54,102 nt of DNA from an uncultured Actinomycetes bacterium (GTDB lineage: Bacteria; Actinomycetota; Actinomycetes; Mycobacteriales; Mycobacteriaceae), in assembly GCA_903884065.1 (NCBI GenBank), contig CAISDL010000145.1:1-54102 (forward strand). The letters run 5' to 3'. Numbering within the stretch: position 1 is the first letter of the stretch; each line of letters starts with the position of its first letter. This document shows, piece after piece, positions 34,362 through 46,414 of this stretch. Both the position numbers and the translations under genes were made by a program. The notes below the pieces were generated by a model. The model did no database searches. It was given only the letters and a program-made list of their open reading frames with translations, and was not told where the DNA came from.

Positions 34362-37300
34362 TTAGCTCAGTCTTTCCGATAGTTGCTGCAGCAGTTCGTC
34401 TTCGGCGAGGTCGCCGTAGTCGTCGCCGTCGTCGCCGCCGCCGGAGGTCTCGATGGCGGTCGCTGTCTCGGGCAGCTTCGCAGCCAGGTAACCGACGAGT
34501 TGGTCGACGGTCGGATAGTCGAAGATCACCGACGCCGGCAGTTCCTCGCCCAGGGAGTCACTGAGCGATCGCCGGAGCGCAACGCTCATCAGGGAGTTCA
34601 TGCCGGACTGGAAGAACCCGGCGGAGCGGTCGAGCAGGTGCGGTGCCGCGATGCCCATCGCCTCGGCCACCAGCCCGCAGACGTGGTCGGTCAGCATCAG
34701 GTAGCGCCGCTCGGCTTCGCAGCCGGCCAGTTCCGCGCGGAATCCGCTTACCCCGGAAAATATTTCGCCGGCCGAATCGGTCGTCAACTCGTCGATGATG
34801 CGCAGCGACGCGCGGCTGCGGTAGGCGCCGGCCAGCCGATTCCAGTCGGCGGAGACGACGGCGCAGCAGACCGGCGCGTCCGGGCCGGTGAGCACCGACA
34901 GCGCGCGGATCGCGGTGTCATCGGGCATGGGCAGCAGCCCTGAATCGAGAGTGACCTGCCGTTCGGAGTCGGACTGGTTGTCCGCCAACGACTTCCACCA
35001 GCCCCATTCGACCGCGGTGGCGGGCAGCCCGGCCGCCCGGCGAGCGTAGGCGAAGGCGTCCAGGAAGGTGGTGGTGGCCGCGTAGTGGCCCAACCACCGC
35101 GAGCCGAGCAGTCCGGAGATGGAGGTGAACAGCACGAATTGCCGCACGGGGTGCGCCGATGACAGCGTGTGCAGCAGCCAGGCGGCATCCAGTTTCGGCC
35201 CGAACATCGCGCTGACGTCGCCGTCGGTCATGTCCCGCAGGGTCGTAGGCCCGCCGCCGAACGCGGCCAGGTAGACACCGCCCAGCGGTGGCAGGTCGGC
35301 GCCGAAACGGTCGAACAGCGCGGTCAGTGCGGCTTCGTCGGAGGCGTCGGCCGCGACACTGACCAGCCGGATTCCGCGTTGCGACAGGGTTTCGGCCAGG
35401 CCGTCGAGCCGGGTTCCCGGGTTGCGCGACACGGCGACGATGGTGGTGGCGCCCTGCCCGGCGAGGTAGCCGATCAGGTGCGGGCCGATGTTTCCGGTCG
35501 CGCCGACCACGAGGTGGCTGCTGCCGGGATCCAGCCGAACCTGCCCGGTCGCCGCTGCGGGCGTCCGCCGCAGTCGTGCGACCCGTCGCGCCCCGGCGCG
35601 ATAGACGACCTGGTCCTCGGAACCTCCGCCGTTGGCCTCGGCCAGCACCCAGCCGGCGGCCAGTTGGGCCGGAACCGACTCGTCGACGTCGATGATTCGG
35701 CCCCAGATCTCGGGGTGTTCCAGGGCCAGCGTCCGGCCCAGACCCCAGAGCACCGCGTGTGCGGGATTGGCCCGGTCCCCGGCGTCGATGGGCGCGGCGT
35801 TGCGGGTCAGCATGGTCAGCGTCGGCGGCAGCGGGCGATCGGCCATCGCGACGGCCAGCGTGCGCGCAGCGGTGAAGATCCGCCTGCCCGCCGCCGGTTC
35901 CCAGGCCGCGGTTCCAGGGCCGGCCGCCGAAGGCGCGTAGAGCACGTGGGTCACGCCGGTGAGTTCGGCGATGACCGCGTCGGGGTCGTCGGTCAGTTCC
36001 GAGGGGTGGACCACGGTCACGGCTCCGTCGCCGCCGATCCGGCGGCCGATCTCGGCACCGATCCCGTCCTCGGCGATCACCAGCCAGCTTTCGGCCCAGG
36101 TGCCGACCGGCTCGGCAGCGAGCGGACTTGGCGGCCAATGCATTCCGCAGACCCAGTCGGCCGGCACGACCGAGGCCACCGGGTGAGCACTGTGGCTGAC
36201 GCGTTCCCCCGGAGCGCGCCGCGGGGGTTCCGGCACCCAGTGGGTGGTGTGACGCCAGGGCGTGGCGGGCAGTGGGATGTGGGGCTCCGGCCGATGCGGC
36301 GTCGCCGGGGGGTGATTGGTGTGGGTGGCGTTGAGACTGGTGTGGAAGGTGCACGTGTCGTCGCCATCGCGGACCAGGGTGGGCAGCGCGTGGTGGTGGA
36401 CCCCGGTCAGCGTGTCGTCGATGCTGTGCGTCAGGATCGGGTTGGGGCTGATCTCGATGAACGTGCCGTGCTCGACGGCCGCGGCGCTGATCGCCTGGTG
36501 GAACCGGACAGGCCGGCGCACATTGGCCACCCAGTAGTCCGCGTCGAGGGCCGGCGTGACGGCCGGATCGGCGGCCACGGTGGAGAACATCGGGATATTG
36601 GGCACCCGCGGAACCAGATCGGCCAACTCGGCCTGCAGTGGCTCGCACACCCCGTCCATCAGCGCGGTGTGCGAGGCCACCTCCATGTTGACCCGCCGGG
36701 CGAACCGGTTCGCCGCGGTGGCCGCGGCGAGCAGTGCCTCGACCGCGCCGACCGGGCCGGCCACCACCGTCTGCCGCGGTGAGAGATAGCCGGCGATCTC
36801 CACCCCGGGGTAATCGGCCATCAGCGTCTCGGCCGTCTGGCCGTCGGCGTCCAGCAGCGCGACCGCACCCTGTCCGGCCAGCCCGGCCATCAACCGCGAC
36901 CGCGCCGCGATGACCACGAATCCCTGCGCGGGCGTCAACGCACCGGCGACCACCGCCGCGCTGACCTCGCCCATCGAGTGCCCGATCACCGCATCCGGAT
37001 GCACCCCGTAGGACCGCCACAACGCCGTCAATGCCAACTGCAGCCCCATCACGACCGGCTGCACGCGCGCGTCGCCGCGTACCTCTTCGCCGTCGGCCAG
37101 GACCTGACGCAGTGAATAGCCGACGTGCTCGACGAACACCGGTTCCAGGTCGTCGACGGCGGCGGCGAACGCCGGCTCCTCGGCCAGCAGCCGCCGTCCC
37201 ATCCCGACCCACTGGGAACCCTGACCGGAATAGACGAACACCGTGCCCGACCGGCAGCGGCCCTCGTGCGGGGCGACAACCCCGGGCGCGGACCGGCCCT

Positions 37301-39149
37301 CGGCCAACGCCGCCAAACCCGCCACGGCCTGCGCGCGGTCGCGGGCGCACACCGTGGCGAACACCGGGTGGTGGCTGCGATGGTGGTTCAGGGTGTGGGC
37401 CACGTCCTCCAGCGCCACCGCCGGGTCGGCGGGGTCCATCCAGTCGGCCAATGTCGAGGCCAGCGCGGCGACCCGCTCGGTGGTCTTGCCCGACACCACC
37501 AGCGTGGTCACCGGCGGATGCGACGAAACAGAATCCGAATCTGGCTGCAGCACAGCCGATTCGGGCTGCGGGGCCGACTCGATGACCACATGAGCATTCG
37601 TGCCGCCGAACCCGAACGACGACACACCCGCGATCCGCCGTTCCGCATCCGCCGGCCACGGCGTGGGCTCGGCGACCACTTTCAGCCGAAGCTTCGCGAA
37701 CGGGATGTGGGGGTTGGGATCCCGGTAGTCCCGGTTGGGCGGAACCACGCCCCGGCTCACCGCCAGCACCGCCTTGGCAAGCCCCGCGATACCGGCGGCG
37801 GCCTCAAGATGACCCACGTTGGACTTCACCGAGCCGATCAACAGCGGCCGATCGGCCGGCCGACCCTTGCCCAGGACCGTGCCCAGCGCCCGTGCCTCGA
37901 TCGGATCCCCCAGCAGTGTGCCGGTGCCGTGCGCCTCGACATAGTCGACGTCGCGCGCGTCCACCCCGGCGTCGGCGTAGGCCGCCCGCAGAACTGCCAT
38001 CTGGGCCGCCGGATTGGGCGCCATCAAGCCGTTGGATCGGCCGTCCTGGTTGACCGCCGACCCGCGCACCACCGCCAGCACCCGATCGCCGTCGCGCAGG
38101 GCGTCGCTGAGCCGCTTGAGCACCACCACCCCGGCGCCCTCGCTGCGCACGAAACCGTCCGCGGAGGCGTCGAAGGCATGGCACCCGCCCGAGCGCGACA
38201 ACACCTCGGCCACATCGAAACTGCGCGTCGGGGCCGGTGTCAACAGCACGTTGACCCCCGCCGCCAACGCCGTATCCGACTCCCCCGACCGCAGGCTCTG
38301 ACACGCCATGTGCACGGCCACCAACGACGACGAACAGGCGGTGTCCACCGTCACCGACGGGCCCCGCAGATCGAAGAAGTACGACAACCGGTTGGCGATG
38401 ATGCTCGGTGCACCACCGGTTGCCGACCAGGCATCCACCGCGGTCAGATCCGCTGTCGCGATCGGCCAGTACTCGGCCGAGCACGCCCCGGCGAACACTC
38501 CGGTCCGCGTCTCCGCCAGCGAATCAGCGGGGATTCCGGCGTCGTCGAGGGCTTCCTGGGTGACCTCCAGCAGCAGCCGCTGCTGGGGGTCCATCTTGTC
38601 GGCCTCTCCGGCCGGGATCTCGAAGAATTCGGCGTCGAACCCGGCGACATCGGTCAGATAGCCGCCCCACCGGGTGGTCGCCGCCACGACGGCCGCATCG
38701 TCGGTGGAGACGTCCGCGAACCGCGACCAGCGCTCCTGCGGCACCTCCCGGATTCCCGACTCCCCGGCGGCAAGGAAATCCCACAGGTCGTCCAGACCGG
38801 ACACGTCACCCGGGAACCGGCATCCCACCCCGATCACCGCGATCGGATCGCGCCCGTTGACCCGCGGGCCGCCCGCGCCGACATCGACCGGTTCCACCTC
38901 GCCACCGGTCAGGAACCGGGCCAGCGCGGCGACCGTCGGGTATTGCCAGAACTCCACCGGCGACACCACCCGGTCCAGCACTTCGCCCAGCCGACCGGTC
39001 AGGACCACCGCATCCCGGGATCCGACGCCCAGATCGTGCATGGAGGCGCCGCGGTCGATCTGGTCGCGGCTGCAGTCCAAGGTGTCGACCAGATAGTCGA
39101 CCAGCCACTGCCGAAGGCTCTCCTCGTTCCAGTCCGAGGTCCGGGTCAC
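34362..39149 (-). CDS. Mosaic type I PKS with loading ACP (ACP-KS-AT-KR-ACP), PpsA-like head, PpsB-like tail
   Basis: 1,595 aa from GTG 39149 (GTGA overlap with FAAL2). Loading ACP spans about 5-80 with Ser44 in [11 protein letters not shown] spans about 100-525 (Cys272, His407). AT spans about 635-940 (Ser725; VASHTALMD). KR spans about 1010-1460 ([11 protein letters not shown], Tyr1356 in HYAAT, which lacks the usual Asn). Terminal ACP Ser1519 is in GMNSL, with Asn before the Ser instead of Asp. There is no DH or ER, so it adds a beta-hydroxy unit. The head is PpsA-like and would be charged by the adjacent FAAL2. The tail [11 protein letters not shown] resembles PpsB and fits the PpsC-like head of the next PKS. 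Confidence 0.9.
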   Translation of the reverse strand: MTRTSDWNEESLRQWLVDYLVDTLDCSRDQIDRGASMHDLGVGSRDAVVLTGRLGEVLDRVVSPVEFWQYPTVAALARFLTGGEVEPVDVGAGGPRVNGRDPIAVIGVGCRFPGDVSGLDDLWDFLAAGESGIREVPQERWSRFADVSTDDAAVVAATTRWGGYLTDVAGFDAEFFEIPAGEADKMDPQQRLLLEVTQEALDDAGIPADSLAETRTGVFAGACSAEYWPIATADLTAVDAWSATGGAPSIIANRLSYFFDLRGPSVTVDTACSSSLVAVHMACQSLRSGESDTALAAGVNVLLTPAPTRSFDVAEVLSRSGGCHAFDASADGFVRSEGAGVVVLKRLSDALRDGDRVLAVVRGSAVNQDGRSNGLMAPNPAAQMAVLRAAYADAGVDARDVDYVEAHGTGTLLGDPIEARALGTVLGKGRPADRPLLIGSVKSNVGHLEAAAGIAGLAKAVLAVSRGVVPPNRDYRDPNPHIPFAKLRLKVVAEPTPWPADAERRIAGVSSFGFGGTNAHVVIESAPQPESAVLQPDSDSVSSHPPVTTLVVSGKTTERVAALASTLADWMDPADPAVALEDVAHTLNHHRSHHPVFATVCARDRAQAVAGLAALAEGRSAPGVVAPHEGRCRSGTVFVYSGQGSQWVGMGRRLLAEEPAFAAAVDDLEPVFVEHVGYSLRQVLADGEEVRGDARVQPVVMGLQLALTALWRSYGVHPDAVIGHSMGEVSAAVVAGALTPAQGFVVIAARSRLMAGLAGQGAVALLDADGQTAETLMADYPGVEIAGYLSPRQTVVAGPVGAVEALLAAATAANRFARRVNMEVASHTALMDGVCEPLQAELADLVPRVPNIPMFSTVAADPAVTPALDADYWVANVRRPVRFHQAISAAAVEHGTFIEISPNPILTHSIDDTLTGVHHHALPTLVRDGDDTCTFHTSLNATHTNHPPATPHRPEPHIPLPATPWRHTTHWVPEPPRRAPGERVSHSAHPVASVVPADWVCGMHWPPSPLAAEPVGTWAESWLVIAEDGIGAEIGRRIGGDGAVTVVHPSELTDDPDAVIAELTGVTHVLYAPSAAGPGTAAWEPAAGRRIFTAARTLAVAMADRPLPPTLTMLTRNAAPIDAGDRANPAHAVLWGLGRTLALEHPEIWGRIIDVDESVPAQLAAGWVLAEANGGGSEDQVVYRAGARRVARLRRTPAAATGQVRLDPGSSHLVVGATGNIGPHLIGYLAGQGATTIVAVSRNPGTRLDGLAETLSQRGIRLVSVAADASDEAALTALFDRFGADLPPLGGVYLAAFGGGPTTLRDMTDGDVSAMFGPKLDAAWLLHTLSSAHPVRQFVLFTSISGLLGSRWLGHYAATTTFLDAFAYARRAAGLPATAVEWGWWKSLADNQSDSERQVTLDSGLLPMPDDTAIRALSVLTGPDAPVCCAVVSADWNRLAGAYRSRASLRIIDELTTDSAGEIFSGVSGFRAELAGCEAERRYLMLTDHVCGLVAEAMGIAAPHLLDRSAGFFQSGMNSLMSVALRRSLSDSLGEELPASVIFDYPTVDQLVGYLAAKLPETATAIETSGGGDDGDDYGDLAEDELLQQLSERLS

Positions 39150-40864
39150 AGGTGATCCAGCCGGGTGAACGCGCCGGTCTCGTACAGCTGCAGGGACGAC
39201 TTGCGCCGCACCTTGCCGCTCGTCGTGATCGGCAGCGAACGTGGGGCCACGAACATCGCGTCCGATACCCGCACCCCGTGGTCTCGGGACACGGCGGCGG
39301 TGACGTGCTCTTTCATGGCACTGAGCCGGTCCGGATCGGACTCCTTGACCTCGGCGATCACGATGAGCTTCTCGGTGATGTCGTCAGTGATGGCGACCGC
39401 GGCCACCCGTCCGGCGGTGATCTCGGCGACCGTGGCCTCGATGTCATCGGGATAGTGATTCCGCCCGTCGACGATGAGCAGATCCTTGAGCCGCCCGATG
39501 ATGTACAACTCGCCCTCGAACATCACCGCGAGGTCCCCGGTCCGCAACCACCGGCCCCCCGGCGTGCCTGCCGGGGTCTGTGCCAGCTGACCGTTGAACG
39601 TCTTCTCGGTGGCCTCCGGGTTGTGCCAGTACCCCGCGCCGACCTGATCGCCCTGCATCCAGAGTTCGCCCACCTCGCCGGCCGGCTTCTCGAGAAACGT
39701 CTCGGGGTCGACGACCCGCAGTTCGCAGGTCCGCGGCGCACCGGCGGTCACCAGCACCGTGCCGCCCTCGGCGCACACCTCCGCGTGCCCGGCCGCCAGC
39801 TTCTCGGTATCGAAACGGACCGTCGTCGGAGGCCGGCCGGCCGCCGACGTCACGACGAACACCGCAGCCTCGGCCATCCCCAAGGTCGGCCGCATCGAGG
39901 AATCGGACAGTCCGTACGGGCCGAAGCGCTCGGCGAACCGCCGCACCGTCGAGGCGTGAACCCGCTCACCTCCGTTGATCATGACCAGTACCCGACTCAG
40001 ATCCAGTCCTTCGAGATCGGCGTCGGCGCAGCGGCGCGTGGCGACGTCGAAGGCGAAATTGGGCCCGGCGGTGATCACGCTGGGGTAGGCGGCCATCTGC
40101 TGGATCCAGCGAACCGGCTTCTGCATGAACGCCACCGGACTCATCAACACCCCGGGCCGGCCCTCACAGAGCGGAAAGAACAACCCCAGGATCAATCCCA
40201 TGTCGTGATACAGCGGCGCCCACGACATGATGGTCAGGTCCTCGGGCACCCCTGACTCGAGGTTCTCGAAGTATTCGGTGGCCGCCTGATCCAGATTGGC
40301 GATGGCGTTCCGGTGGGTGATCTCCACTCCGGCCGGCGCCCGAGTCGAGCCCGAGGTGTACTGCAGATAGGCGACCTTCGGATAGGTCTGCACCGCAGGG
40401 GGTTTCGCCGGGTGATCGAAGTCGAGTGCGTCCACTTCGATCACCCGGGTCGGCCGCTGCCCGGTCTGCGCCTGTGCGTACTTGCGGACGTCGTCGACGA
40501 TCGCGGACGTGGTCAGGATGGCGACCGGGGAGCAGTCCTGCAGCACGCTGACCATCCGGTCGTCGTGCTGACCCGGTTGCGGCACCGAGAGCGGCACGGC
40601 GATGAACCCGGCGCGGATCGCCCCGAGGAAGCCGACCACGTACTCCAGACCCTGCGGAGCCACCACCAGCGCCCGCTCACCGGGTCCGCCGAGCTTGGCC
40701 AGCGTCTCGGCGACCACCTCGACCCGGTCCCGAAGTTCCGACCAGGTCAGGCTCTCGGCGACCCCGGCGGGGTCGGACTCGTAGTCGACGAACGTGTAGG
40801 CGGTGTCGTCGGGCTGCTCGTCAGCCCTGAGTTCGATCAGCTCGGGGATCGTTGTCTGGCTCAC
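39146..40864 (-). CDS. Second fatty acyl-AMP ligase (FAAL2), divergent FadD26 paralogue
   Basis: 572 aa from GTG 40864, with AGGAAAGG upstream. FAALs activate fatty acids as acyl-AMP and load them onto a partner ACP. Visible motifs are YTSGSTR (169-175), WAPLYHDMGLI, RTGDLAV and KDLLIVDGRNHYPDDIE, ending TSGKVRRKSSL. It differs from FAAL1 at several usually conserved spots. The adenine-site motif reads TLGMAEA (Leu328) where FAAL1 has SYGLAEA. MINGGERV replaces IISGAERV and TAGPNF replaces SAAPNF. It lies 21 bp after the PpsA-like PKS and overlaps the next PKS by 4 bp, so it is probably the loader of that PKS. Confidence 0.9.
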   Translation of the reverse strand: MSQTTIPELIELRADEQPDDTAYTFVDYESDPAGVAESLTWSELRDRVEVVAETLAKLGGPGERALVVAPQGLEYVVGFLGAIRAGFIAVPLSVPQPGQHDDRMVSVLQDCSPVAILTTSAIVDDVRKYAQAQTGQRPTRVIEVDALDFDHPAKPPAVQTYPKVAYLQYTSGSTRAPAGVEITHRNAIANLDQAATEYFENLESGVPEDLTIMSWAPLYHDMGLILGLFFPLCEGRPGVLMSPVAFMQKPVRWIQQMAAYPSVITAGPNFAFDVATRRCADADLEGLDLSRVLVMINGGERVHASTVRRFAERFGPYGLSDSSMRPTLGMAEAAVFVVTSAAGRPPTTVRFDTEKLAAGHAEVCAEGGTVLVTAGAPRTCELRVVDPETFLEKPAGEVGELWMQGDQVGAGYWHNPEATEKTFNGQLAQTPAGTPGGRWLRTGDLAVMFEGELYIIGRLKDLLIVDGRNHYPDDIEATVAEITAGRVAAVAITDDITEKLIVIAEVKESDPDRLSAMKEHVTAAVSRDHGVRVSDAMFVAPRSLPITTSGKVRRKSSLQLYETGAFTRLDHL

Positions 40865-40885
40865 CTGAAACCTTTCCTGCGCTGT

Positions 40886-43800
40886 CTACGACGTCGACTC
40901 GACGGTGTCGAAAAGGGAATCCAGCACGCTTCCGGCCGAATCCTCGTCGGCGTCCTCGTCATCGCCCGCCATCCCCGGCACCAGGCGGATCGCGAGGTAG
41001 TCGGCGAAACTGGTGATGGTCGGATGGTTGAACAGCATCGTGGCCGACAACGGGATCCCGACGAACTGCTCGAGCTGGCGGCGGATCGAGATCGCCATCA
41101 CCGAGTTGAGGCCCATCTCCGCGAACGGAAGGTCGACCTCGATCTGATCCTCCGGGATGCGCAGTTCGCCCGCCAGGATGGCCCGCAGGCCGTGGTGGAG
41201 TTCGGCGCGCAGTTCCTCGGCAGACATCAGCGACCACGCCAGCGTCGGCGCGGCGATCTGGCTGGCGGCGCCGGCCGAGTCGGCGGCCTGCATCGGGGCC
41301 ATGACCACCTGGGCGGCGTCATAGCGGCTGGCGTACTCCCACGCCGCGGAGGCTTCCGCCGGCCGGACCGGCCGAGATCCCGCCCGCTCCAACTCGTCGA
41401 CGACGATCTGGACGTCCTTGCCCAGCCCGAGGCCCTCCCAGACCACCCAGTCCAGGCTGACGGTGTTGTCGCCCTGGTCGTGGCGGGCCCGGGCCAGCGC
41501 ATCGAGGTAGGCGTTGCCGGCCGCGTAGGCCGCTTGTCCGGGGACTCCGAACACCGAGCCGGCCGAGGCGATGAAGTACAGGAAATCGAGGCTGCCCGGC
41601 GGGAAGGCCTCGTGCAGCACCTGAGCGCCGGCGATCTTCGGCCATACGGTCTGCCGGACCCGTTCGGGTTCGAGGTCGGTCAGCAATTGGCCTTCGGTGA
41701 TGCCGGCGGCGTGAATGACACCGCGGATCGGCGCGGCGCCGTCGTCCTCCCGCTTGGCCAGCATCGCCTGCATCGCGTCGGCTGAACCGGAGTCGATGGC
41801 GACGGTCTCGACGGACACGCCACGGCGCTCCAGCGCGCGAATGGCGGCGACCCGGCGCAGGGTGGCCCGATCGACGTTCCCGGCGGCCGCGTCGCGCGCC
41901 GACGGCAACCCGGTCCGGCCGAGCAGGACCAGATGGCGCGCCCCACGCTGGGCGAGCCAGCCGGCCATCAGCAGGCCCAGATCGCCCAGTCCGCCGGTGA
42001 TCAGATAAGCGCCGTCGGGGCGGCAGCGCAGCGGTGGCCGGACGGCCTCACCGGGGAACGGAGCCAGTCCCGATGTCAGCAGTGAACCGTCGCGCAGCAG
42101 CATCACCGACGAGGCCGGCGTGTGCAGCACCGGGGACAGTGCCGCCGCGCTGTCGGCGATGTCGTCGTCCGGCCCGATGTCGACCAGACCACCCCACACC
42201 TGGGGTTGCTCGGCGCCGATGACGCCGGCCAGCGCCCACAGGCAACTCTGCCGCTGGGACTCTTCGGAGCGTGCCTCGTGGACGCCGCGGGTGAGGATCC
42301 ACAGCGTGGCCGGGTTGCGGGGACCACGGTCGACCAGCCGCGAGACGATGTCGGCGACCTCGCAGAGCAGCCGGGTGGCGGCGTCGACGTCGTTCTCCTC
42401 GGTCTCGGTGTCGGCGACGTAGATGATGTAGCGGGCATCGAGCGGATCGGCGCTGGGCAGGCCCAGGCCGCTGAGCCGGTCCTGCAGGGCCTGTGCGGCG
42501 TCCGCGCGTCCGAGAACCGCCACCGATCCGGGTACCCCGTCGGCCGCGTCGGTGTTCGGCTGCCACGGCGTCCAGTCGATGACGTGGGCGACGGTGCTGG
42601 GATCGGCGGACGGAGTGAACCCGTGCACCGTCTGGTAGCGGACCCCGCGCAGGTCGACGCATGTCTGCCGGTCACCGGTCAGGACCATGACGTCGACGAC
42701 GAGATCGTCGTCCGCACCCTCGCGGCGCCGGACATCGATCATGCCGCGGCCAGTACCGGGTGCCGCCGCGGAGACGTGGATGCTGTCCGCGGCGACCGGA
42801 AGCATCAGGGCGTCCGATGGGCCGACCAGGCGGGCCAGGTCAAGCGCCGCATCAAGCAGTGCGACGGTCGGCGGAACGGTTGACGCCTCCGGAGGCGCCT
42901 CGCCCAGCACGATCTCGGCGCGCAGTCGCCCCGGCGTCGACTCGTGCGAGTCGACCAACCACTCGAAGGCCCGCCCCTCGACCCCCCAGTCGCTCATGAG
43001 TTCGTCGACCGAGGCGGGGTCGTGTCCGGACTCGTCGCCGGCCCCGGAGTCGGTGCTGTCATCGGTCGCGGTCCGGGCGGGCAGGTTCGCCACCCGCGCG
43101 GTCACGTTCCCGATCCAGTACTGATCGGCATCATCGACAACGGCGGGGGCCGAGGAGATCGTGACCGTCTCGCCATCGGTGGACACCTGGACCGCGCGCG
43201 GCTGATCCAGCGTCAGCGGGCTGTCGAATCTGACGTCCTCGACGCCGTCGGCGCCGCACTCGGCGGCTGCCGCGGCCAGTGTCGCGATGAGGACCGACGG
43301 CGGGACGACGTCCACCCCGGCGATGCGGCGGAAGCCCGGGTAGGGCCTGCCCTGCGTCACCAGCCGCGCCTGCCACAGGTGCCCGCTCATCGATCCGGCC
43401 ACCTGCGTGTGCGTGCCGAGGACCGTGCCGGGCTTCGGCGCCGATTCGCCCGTGTGCCGCGGCGCAGGCATGGGGATCCAGTGGTGGGAGTGCCGCCACG
43501 GGGTCGTGGGCAGCGCGATGTGCGGTTCGGCGCCGTGCGGGGTGACCGGCGGGCGGGTGGTGTGGGTCTCGTTGAGATGGGTGTGGAAGGTGAGGGTGTC
43601 GTCGTCGTCGCGGTTCAGGGTTGCGACGGTGTGGTGGTGGGTCTCGGTGAGGGTGTCGTCGATGGCGTAGGTCAGAACCGGGTTCGGGCTGATCTCGATG
43701 AAGGTGCCGTGCTCGGCGCCGGCGGCGGCGACCGCCTGGGTGAACCGGACCGGGTTGCGCAGATTGGAAACCCAGTGCTCCGCGTCGAAGACGGCGGTGC

Positions 43801-46414
43801 CGTCGCCCAACCCGTTCCCCGAGTCGCTGCGCTTCTGCCCGCCGGTGCGTCCGCCGGTGGTGACGAACACCGGGATGCTCGGCGGCTGCGGGCTCAGGTC
43901 GGCGAGTTCCGCGCGCAGATCGGGCAGGACGGGGTCGATGATCGAATGGTGGGAGGCGACGTCGACGTCGACGCGACGCGCCAGCCGGTCCTGCGCAGCC
44001 ACCACCGCGATCACCGCGTCGACCTGGTCGGGCGGACCGGCGATCACGATCTGCCGCGGCGAGGCCTCCACCGCGACGCTCACGTCCGGGTAGTCGGCCA
44101 GGAACTCCTCGGCGTCGTCGCCGCTCACTTCCAGCAGCGCCATCGCGCCCTGCCCGGACAGCCGGGCCATCAGTCGCGAGCGGGTGGCGATGACCTTGAG
44201 ACCGTCGGCGGCGCTCAGCGCCCCGGCCACGACGGCAGCGCTGACCTCACCCATCGAGTGCCCGATCACCGCATCCGGATGCACCCCGTAAGAACGCCAC
44301 AGCGCCGTCAACGCCAACTGCACACCGACGAGCACCGGCTGAATGCGGTCGATGCCGACGACCGGCTCACCGGACTCGAGGACCTCGCGCAGGGAGAACC
44401 CGGCCTGCTCGACGAACGCCGGTTCCACGTCGTCGACGGCGGCAGCGAACGCGGGCTCGTCGGCGAGCAACTGCCGGCCCATCCCGGCCCACTGCGAACC
44501 CTGACCGGAGTAGACGAACACCGTGCCGGACCGGCAGGAGCCGTCATGCGGCCCGACCAGCCCGGGCGCGGAGTGCCCAGCGGCCAGCGCCGACAACCCG
44601 GCGACCGCCTGCGACCGATCCCGGGCCGACAGCGTGGCGAACATTCGATGCCCACCGCGATGGTGGTTGAGCGTGTGTGCCAGCTGGTCGAGGCTCACCT
44701 CGGGCCCCGCGGCCGAGAGCCACTGCGACAGCATCCCGGCCGTCGCCGCGATCCGCGCGGGATTCTTCCCGGAGATCACCAACGTGCTCACCGCCGGCGC
44801 CGGATCCGCCGGCTCTGACGACGGCTGTGCGGGCGCCTGCTCCAACACGACGTGCGCATTGGTTCCGCCGAAGCCGAACGAGGACACGCCCGCTCGCCGC
44901 GGACGACCCCGATCGATCCAATCGGTCTGCTCGGCAACGACTTTCAACCGCAGACTCTCGAACGGAATGTGCGGGTTCGGATTGGCGTACCCCACCGTGG
45001 CCGGGATCACCCCGCGGTCCAGGGCCAGCACCGCCTTGGCCAGTCCTGCCACACCGGCGGCGGCCTCCATATGTCCGAGGTTGGACTTCACCGAGCCGAT
45101 CAACAGCGGGTCCTCGACCGGCCGGCCGCGGCCCAGGACCGTGCCCAGCGCCCGCGCCTCGATCGGGTCGCCCAGCAGTGTGCCGGTGCCGTGCGCCTCG
45201 ACGTAGTCGACGTCGCGCATGTCGACTCCGGCGTCGGCGTACGCCGCCCGCAGGACCGCCATCTGGGCTGCCGGATTGGGCGCCATCAAGCCGTTGGATC
45301 GGCCGTCCTGGTTGACCGCCGACCCGCGCACCACCGCCAGCACCCGGTCGCCGTCGCGCAGGGCGTCGCTGAGCCGCTTGAGCACGATCACACCGGCGCC
45401 CTCGCTGCGCACGAAACCATCCGCGGAGGCGTCGAAGGAGTGGCATCCGCCCGATTGCGACATCGCTTCGGCCACGTCGAAACTGCGCGTCGGGGCCGGT
45501 GTCAGCAGCACGTTGACCCCCGCCGCCAACGCGGTATCCGACTCCCCCGACCGCAGACTCTGGCAGGCCAGGTGCATGGCCACCAACGACGACGAACACG
45601 CGGTATCCACCGTGACCGACGGACCGCGGAAATCATAGAAGTACGACAACCGGTTGGCGATGATGCTCATCGCGCCGCCGGTTCCGGACCAGGCGTCCAC
45701 CGCGCTCAAATCCGATGCCGCCAGGTAGCCGTACTCACCCAGGCACGCGCCGGCGAAGACACCGGTCTGCGTGTGGCGCAGCGACTGCGGCGCAATACCC
45801 GCGTGTTCGAGGGCCTCACTGGTGACCTCGAGCAGCAACCGCTGTTGGGGGTCCATCTTGTCGGCTTCGCCTGCGGGAATCTCGAAGAACTCCGCGTCGA
45901 AGGCGGCGACGTCGTCGAGGAAGCCACCCCAACGGGTCGTCGTGGCAAGGGCCGCCGAGTCCTCGGCGGACCCGTCCAGGAACCGATCCCATCGCCCCTG
46001 CGGCACCTTCCCGATACCGCAGTTGCCCTCGACGAGGAACTCCCACAACGCATCCGGGCCTTGAACCCCGCCGGGAAACCGGCAACCCACCCCGATCACC
46101 GCGATGGGCTCGCGCTCCCCGATGACGCCCCGGCCGTCGGCGGCGGCGGGCAGCGGCACCGGCTCCACCTCGCCACCGGTGAGATAACAGGCAAGCGCAT
46201 TGACCGTCGGGTACTGCCAGAGATCCACCGGCGACAGCTGCCGGCCCAACAACTCCGAGAGTTCGCCGATCATCACGACGGCGTCAGCCGAGCCGACCGC
46301 GAGGTCGTTCATCGATGCGTCGCAGTCGATCTCGTCCGGACTCAGACCGATGGTGTTGACGAGATAGTCGACCAGCCAGTCCCTCAGGCCGTCCTCGTCC
46401 AGCTCCGGGTTCAC
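40886..46414 (-). CDS. ppsA: PpsA-like type I polyketide synthase (ACP-KS-AT-DH-like-KR-ACP)
   Basis: 1,842 aa from GTG 46414, fixed by a GTGA overlap with FAAL1; a longer frame upstream is antisense-like. Loading ACP has Ser42 (LAVGSADAV). KS spans about 103-525 (Cys273). AT spans about 635-945 (Ser720; VASHH near 819-823). A DH-like region spans about 1010-1265 in which the catalytic His is Arg1029 (RxxxGxxxxP) while Asp1188 remains. KR spans about 1290-1715 (TGGLGDLG, Tyr1630 in YAAGN). ACP Ser1771 is in GLNSV. It should start the chain from the FAAL1-bound fatty acid and add one beta-hydroxy unit. The tail [15 protein letters not shown] closely matches M. tuberculosis PpsA as I recall it. 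Confidence 0.92.
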   Translation of the reverse strand: MNPELDEDGLRDWLVDYLVNTIGLSPDEIDCDASMNDLAVGSADAVVMIGELSELLGRQLSPVDLWQYPTVNALACYLTGGEVEPVPLPAAADGRGVIGEREPIAVIGVGCRFPGGVQGPDALWEFLVEGNCGIGKVPQGRWDRFLDGSAEDSAALATTTRWGGFLDDVAAFDAEFFEIPAGEADKMDPQQRLLLEVTSEALEHAGIAPQSLRHTQTGVFAGACLGEYGYLAASDLSAVDAWSGTGGAMSIIANRLSYFYDFRGPSVTVDTACSSSLVAMHLACQSLRSGESDTALAAGVNVLLTPAPTRSFDVAEAMSQSGGCHSFDASADGFVRSEGAGVIVLKRLSDALRDGDRVLAVVRGSAVNQDGRSNGLMAPNPAAQMAVLRAAYADAGVDMRDVDYVEAHGTGTLLGDPIEARALGTVLGRGRPVEDPLLIGSVKSNLGHMEAAAGVAGLAKAVLALDRGVIPATVGYANPNPHIPFESLRLKVVAEQTDWIDRGRPRRAGVSSFGFGGTNAHVVLEQAPAQPSSEPADPAPAVSTLVISGKNPARIAATAGMLSQWLSAAGPEVSLDQLAHTLNHHRGGHRMFATLSARDRSQAVAGLSALAAGHSAPGLVGPHDGSCRSGTVFVYSGQGSQWAGMGRQLLADEPAFAAAVDDVEPAFVEQAGFSLREVLESGEPVVGIDRIQPVLVGVQLALTALWRSYGVHPDAVIGHSMGEVSAAVVAGALSAADGLKVIATRSRLMARLSGQGAMALLEVSGDDAEEFLADYPDVSVAVEASPRQIVIAGPPDQVDAVIAVVAAQDRLARRVDVDVASHHSIIDPVLPDLRAELADLSPQPPSIPVFVTTGGRTGGQKRSDSGNGLGDGTAVFDAEHWVSNLRNPVRFTQAVAAAGAEHGTFIEISPNPVLTYAIDDTLTETHHHTVATLNRDDDDTLTFHTHLNETHTTRPPVTPHGAEPHIALPTTPWRHSHHWIPMPAPRHTGESAPKPGTVLGTHTQVAGSMSGHLWQARLVTQGRPYPGFRRIAGVDVVPPSVLIATLAAAAAECGADGVEDVRFDSPLTLDQPRAVQVSTDGETVTISSAPAVVDDADQYWIGNVTARVANLPARTATDDSTDSGAGDESGHDPASVDELMSDWGVEGRAFEWLVDSHESTPGRLRAEIVLGEAPPEASTVPPTVALLDAALDLARLVGPSDALMLPVAADSIHVSAAAPGTGRGMIDVRRREGADDDLVVDVMVLTGDRQTCVDLRGVRYQTVHGFTPSADPSTVAHVIDWTPWQPNTDAADGVPGSVAVLGRADAAQALQDRLSGLGLPSADPLDARYIIYVADTETEENDVDAATRLLCEVADIVSRLVDRGPRNPATLWILTRGVHEARSEESQRQSCLWALAGVIGAEQPQVWGGLVDIGPDDDIADSAAALSPVLHTPASSVMLLRDGSLLTSGLAPFPGEAVRPPLRCRPDGAYLITGGLGDLGLLMAGWLAQRGARHLVLLGRTGLPSARDAAAGNVDRATLRRVAAIRALERRGVSVETVAIDSGSADAMQAMLAKREDDGAAPIRGVIHAAGITEGQLLTDLEPERVRQTVWPKIAGAQVLHEAFPPGSLDFLYFIASAGSVFGVPGQAAYAAGNAYLDALARARHDQGDNTVSLDWVVWEGLGLGKDVQIVVDELERAGSRPVRPAEASAAWEYASRYDAAQVVMAPMQAADSAGAASQIAAPTLAWSLMSAEELRAELHHGLRAILAGELRIPEDQIEVDLPFAEMGLNSVMAISIRRQLEQFVGIPLSATMLFNHPTITSFADYLAIRLVPGMAGDDEDADEDSAGSVLDSLFDTVESTS

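Noticed and set aside
32072..39155. Long plus-strand and alternative minus-frame open frames opposite or inside the PKS genes
   Set aside because: No domain motifs, biased low-complexity composition, and full overlap with KS/AT/KR-coding frames.
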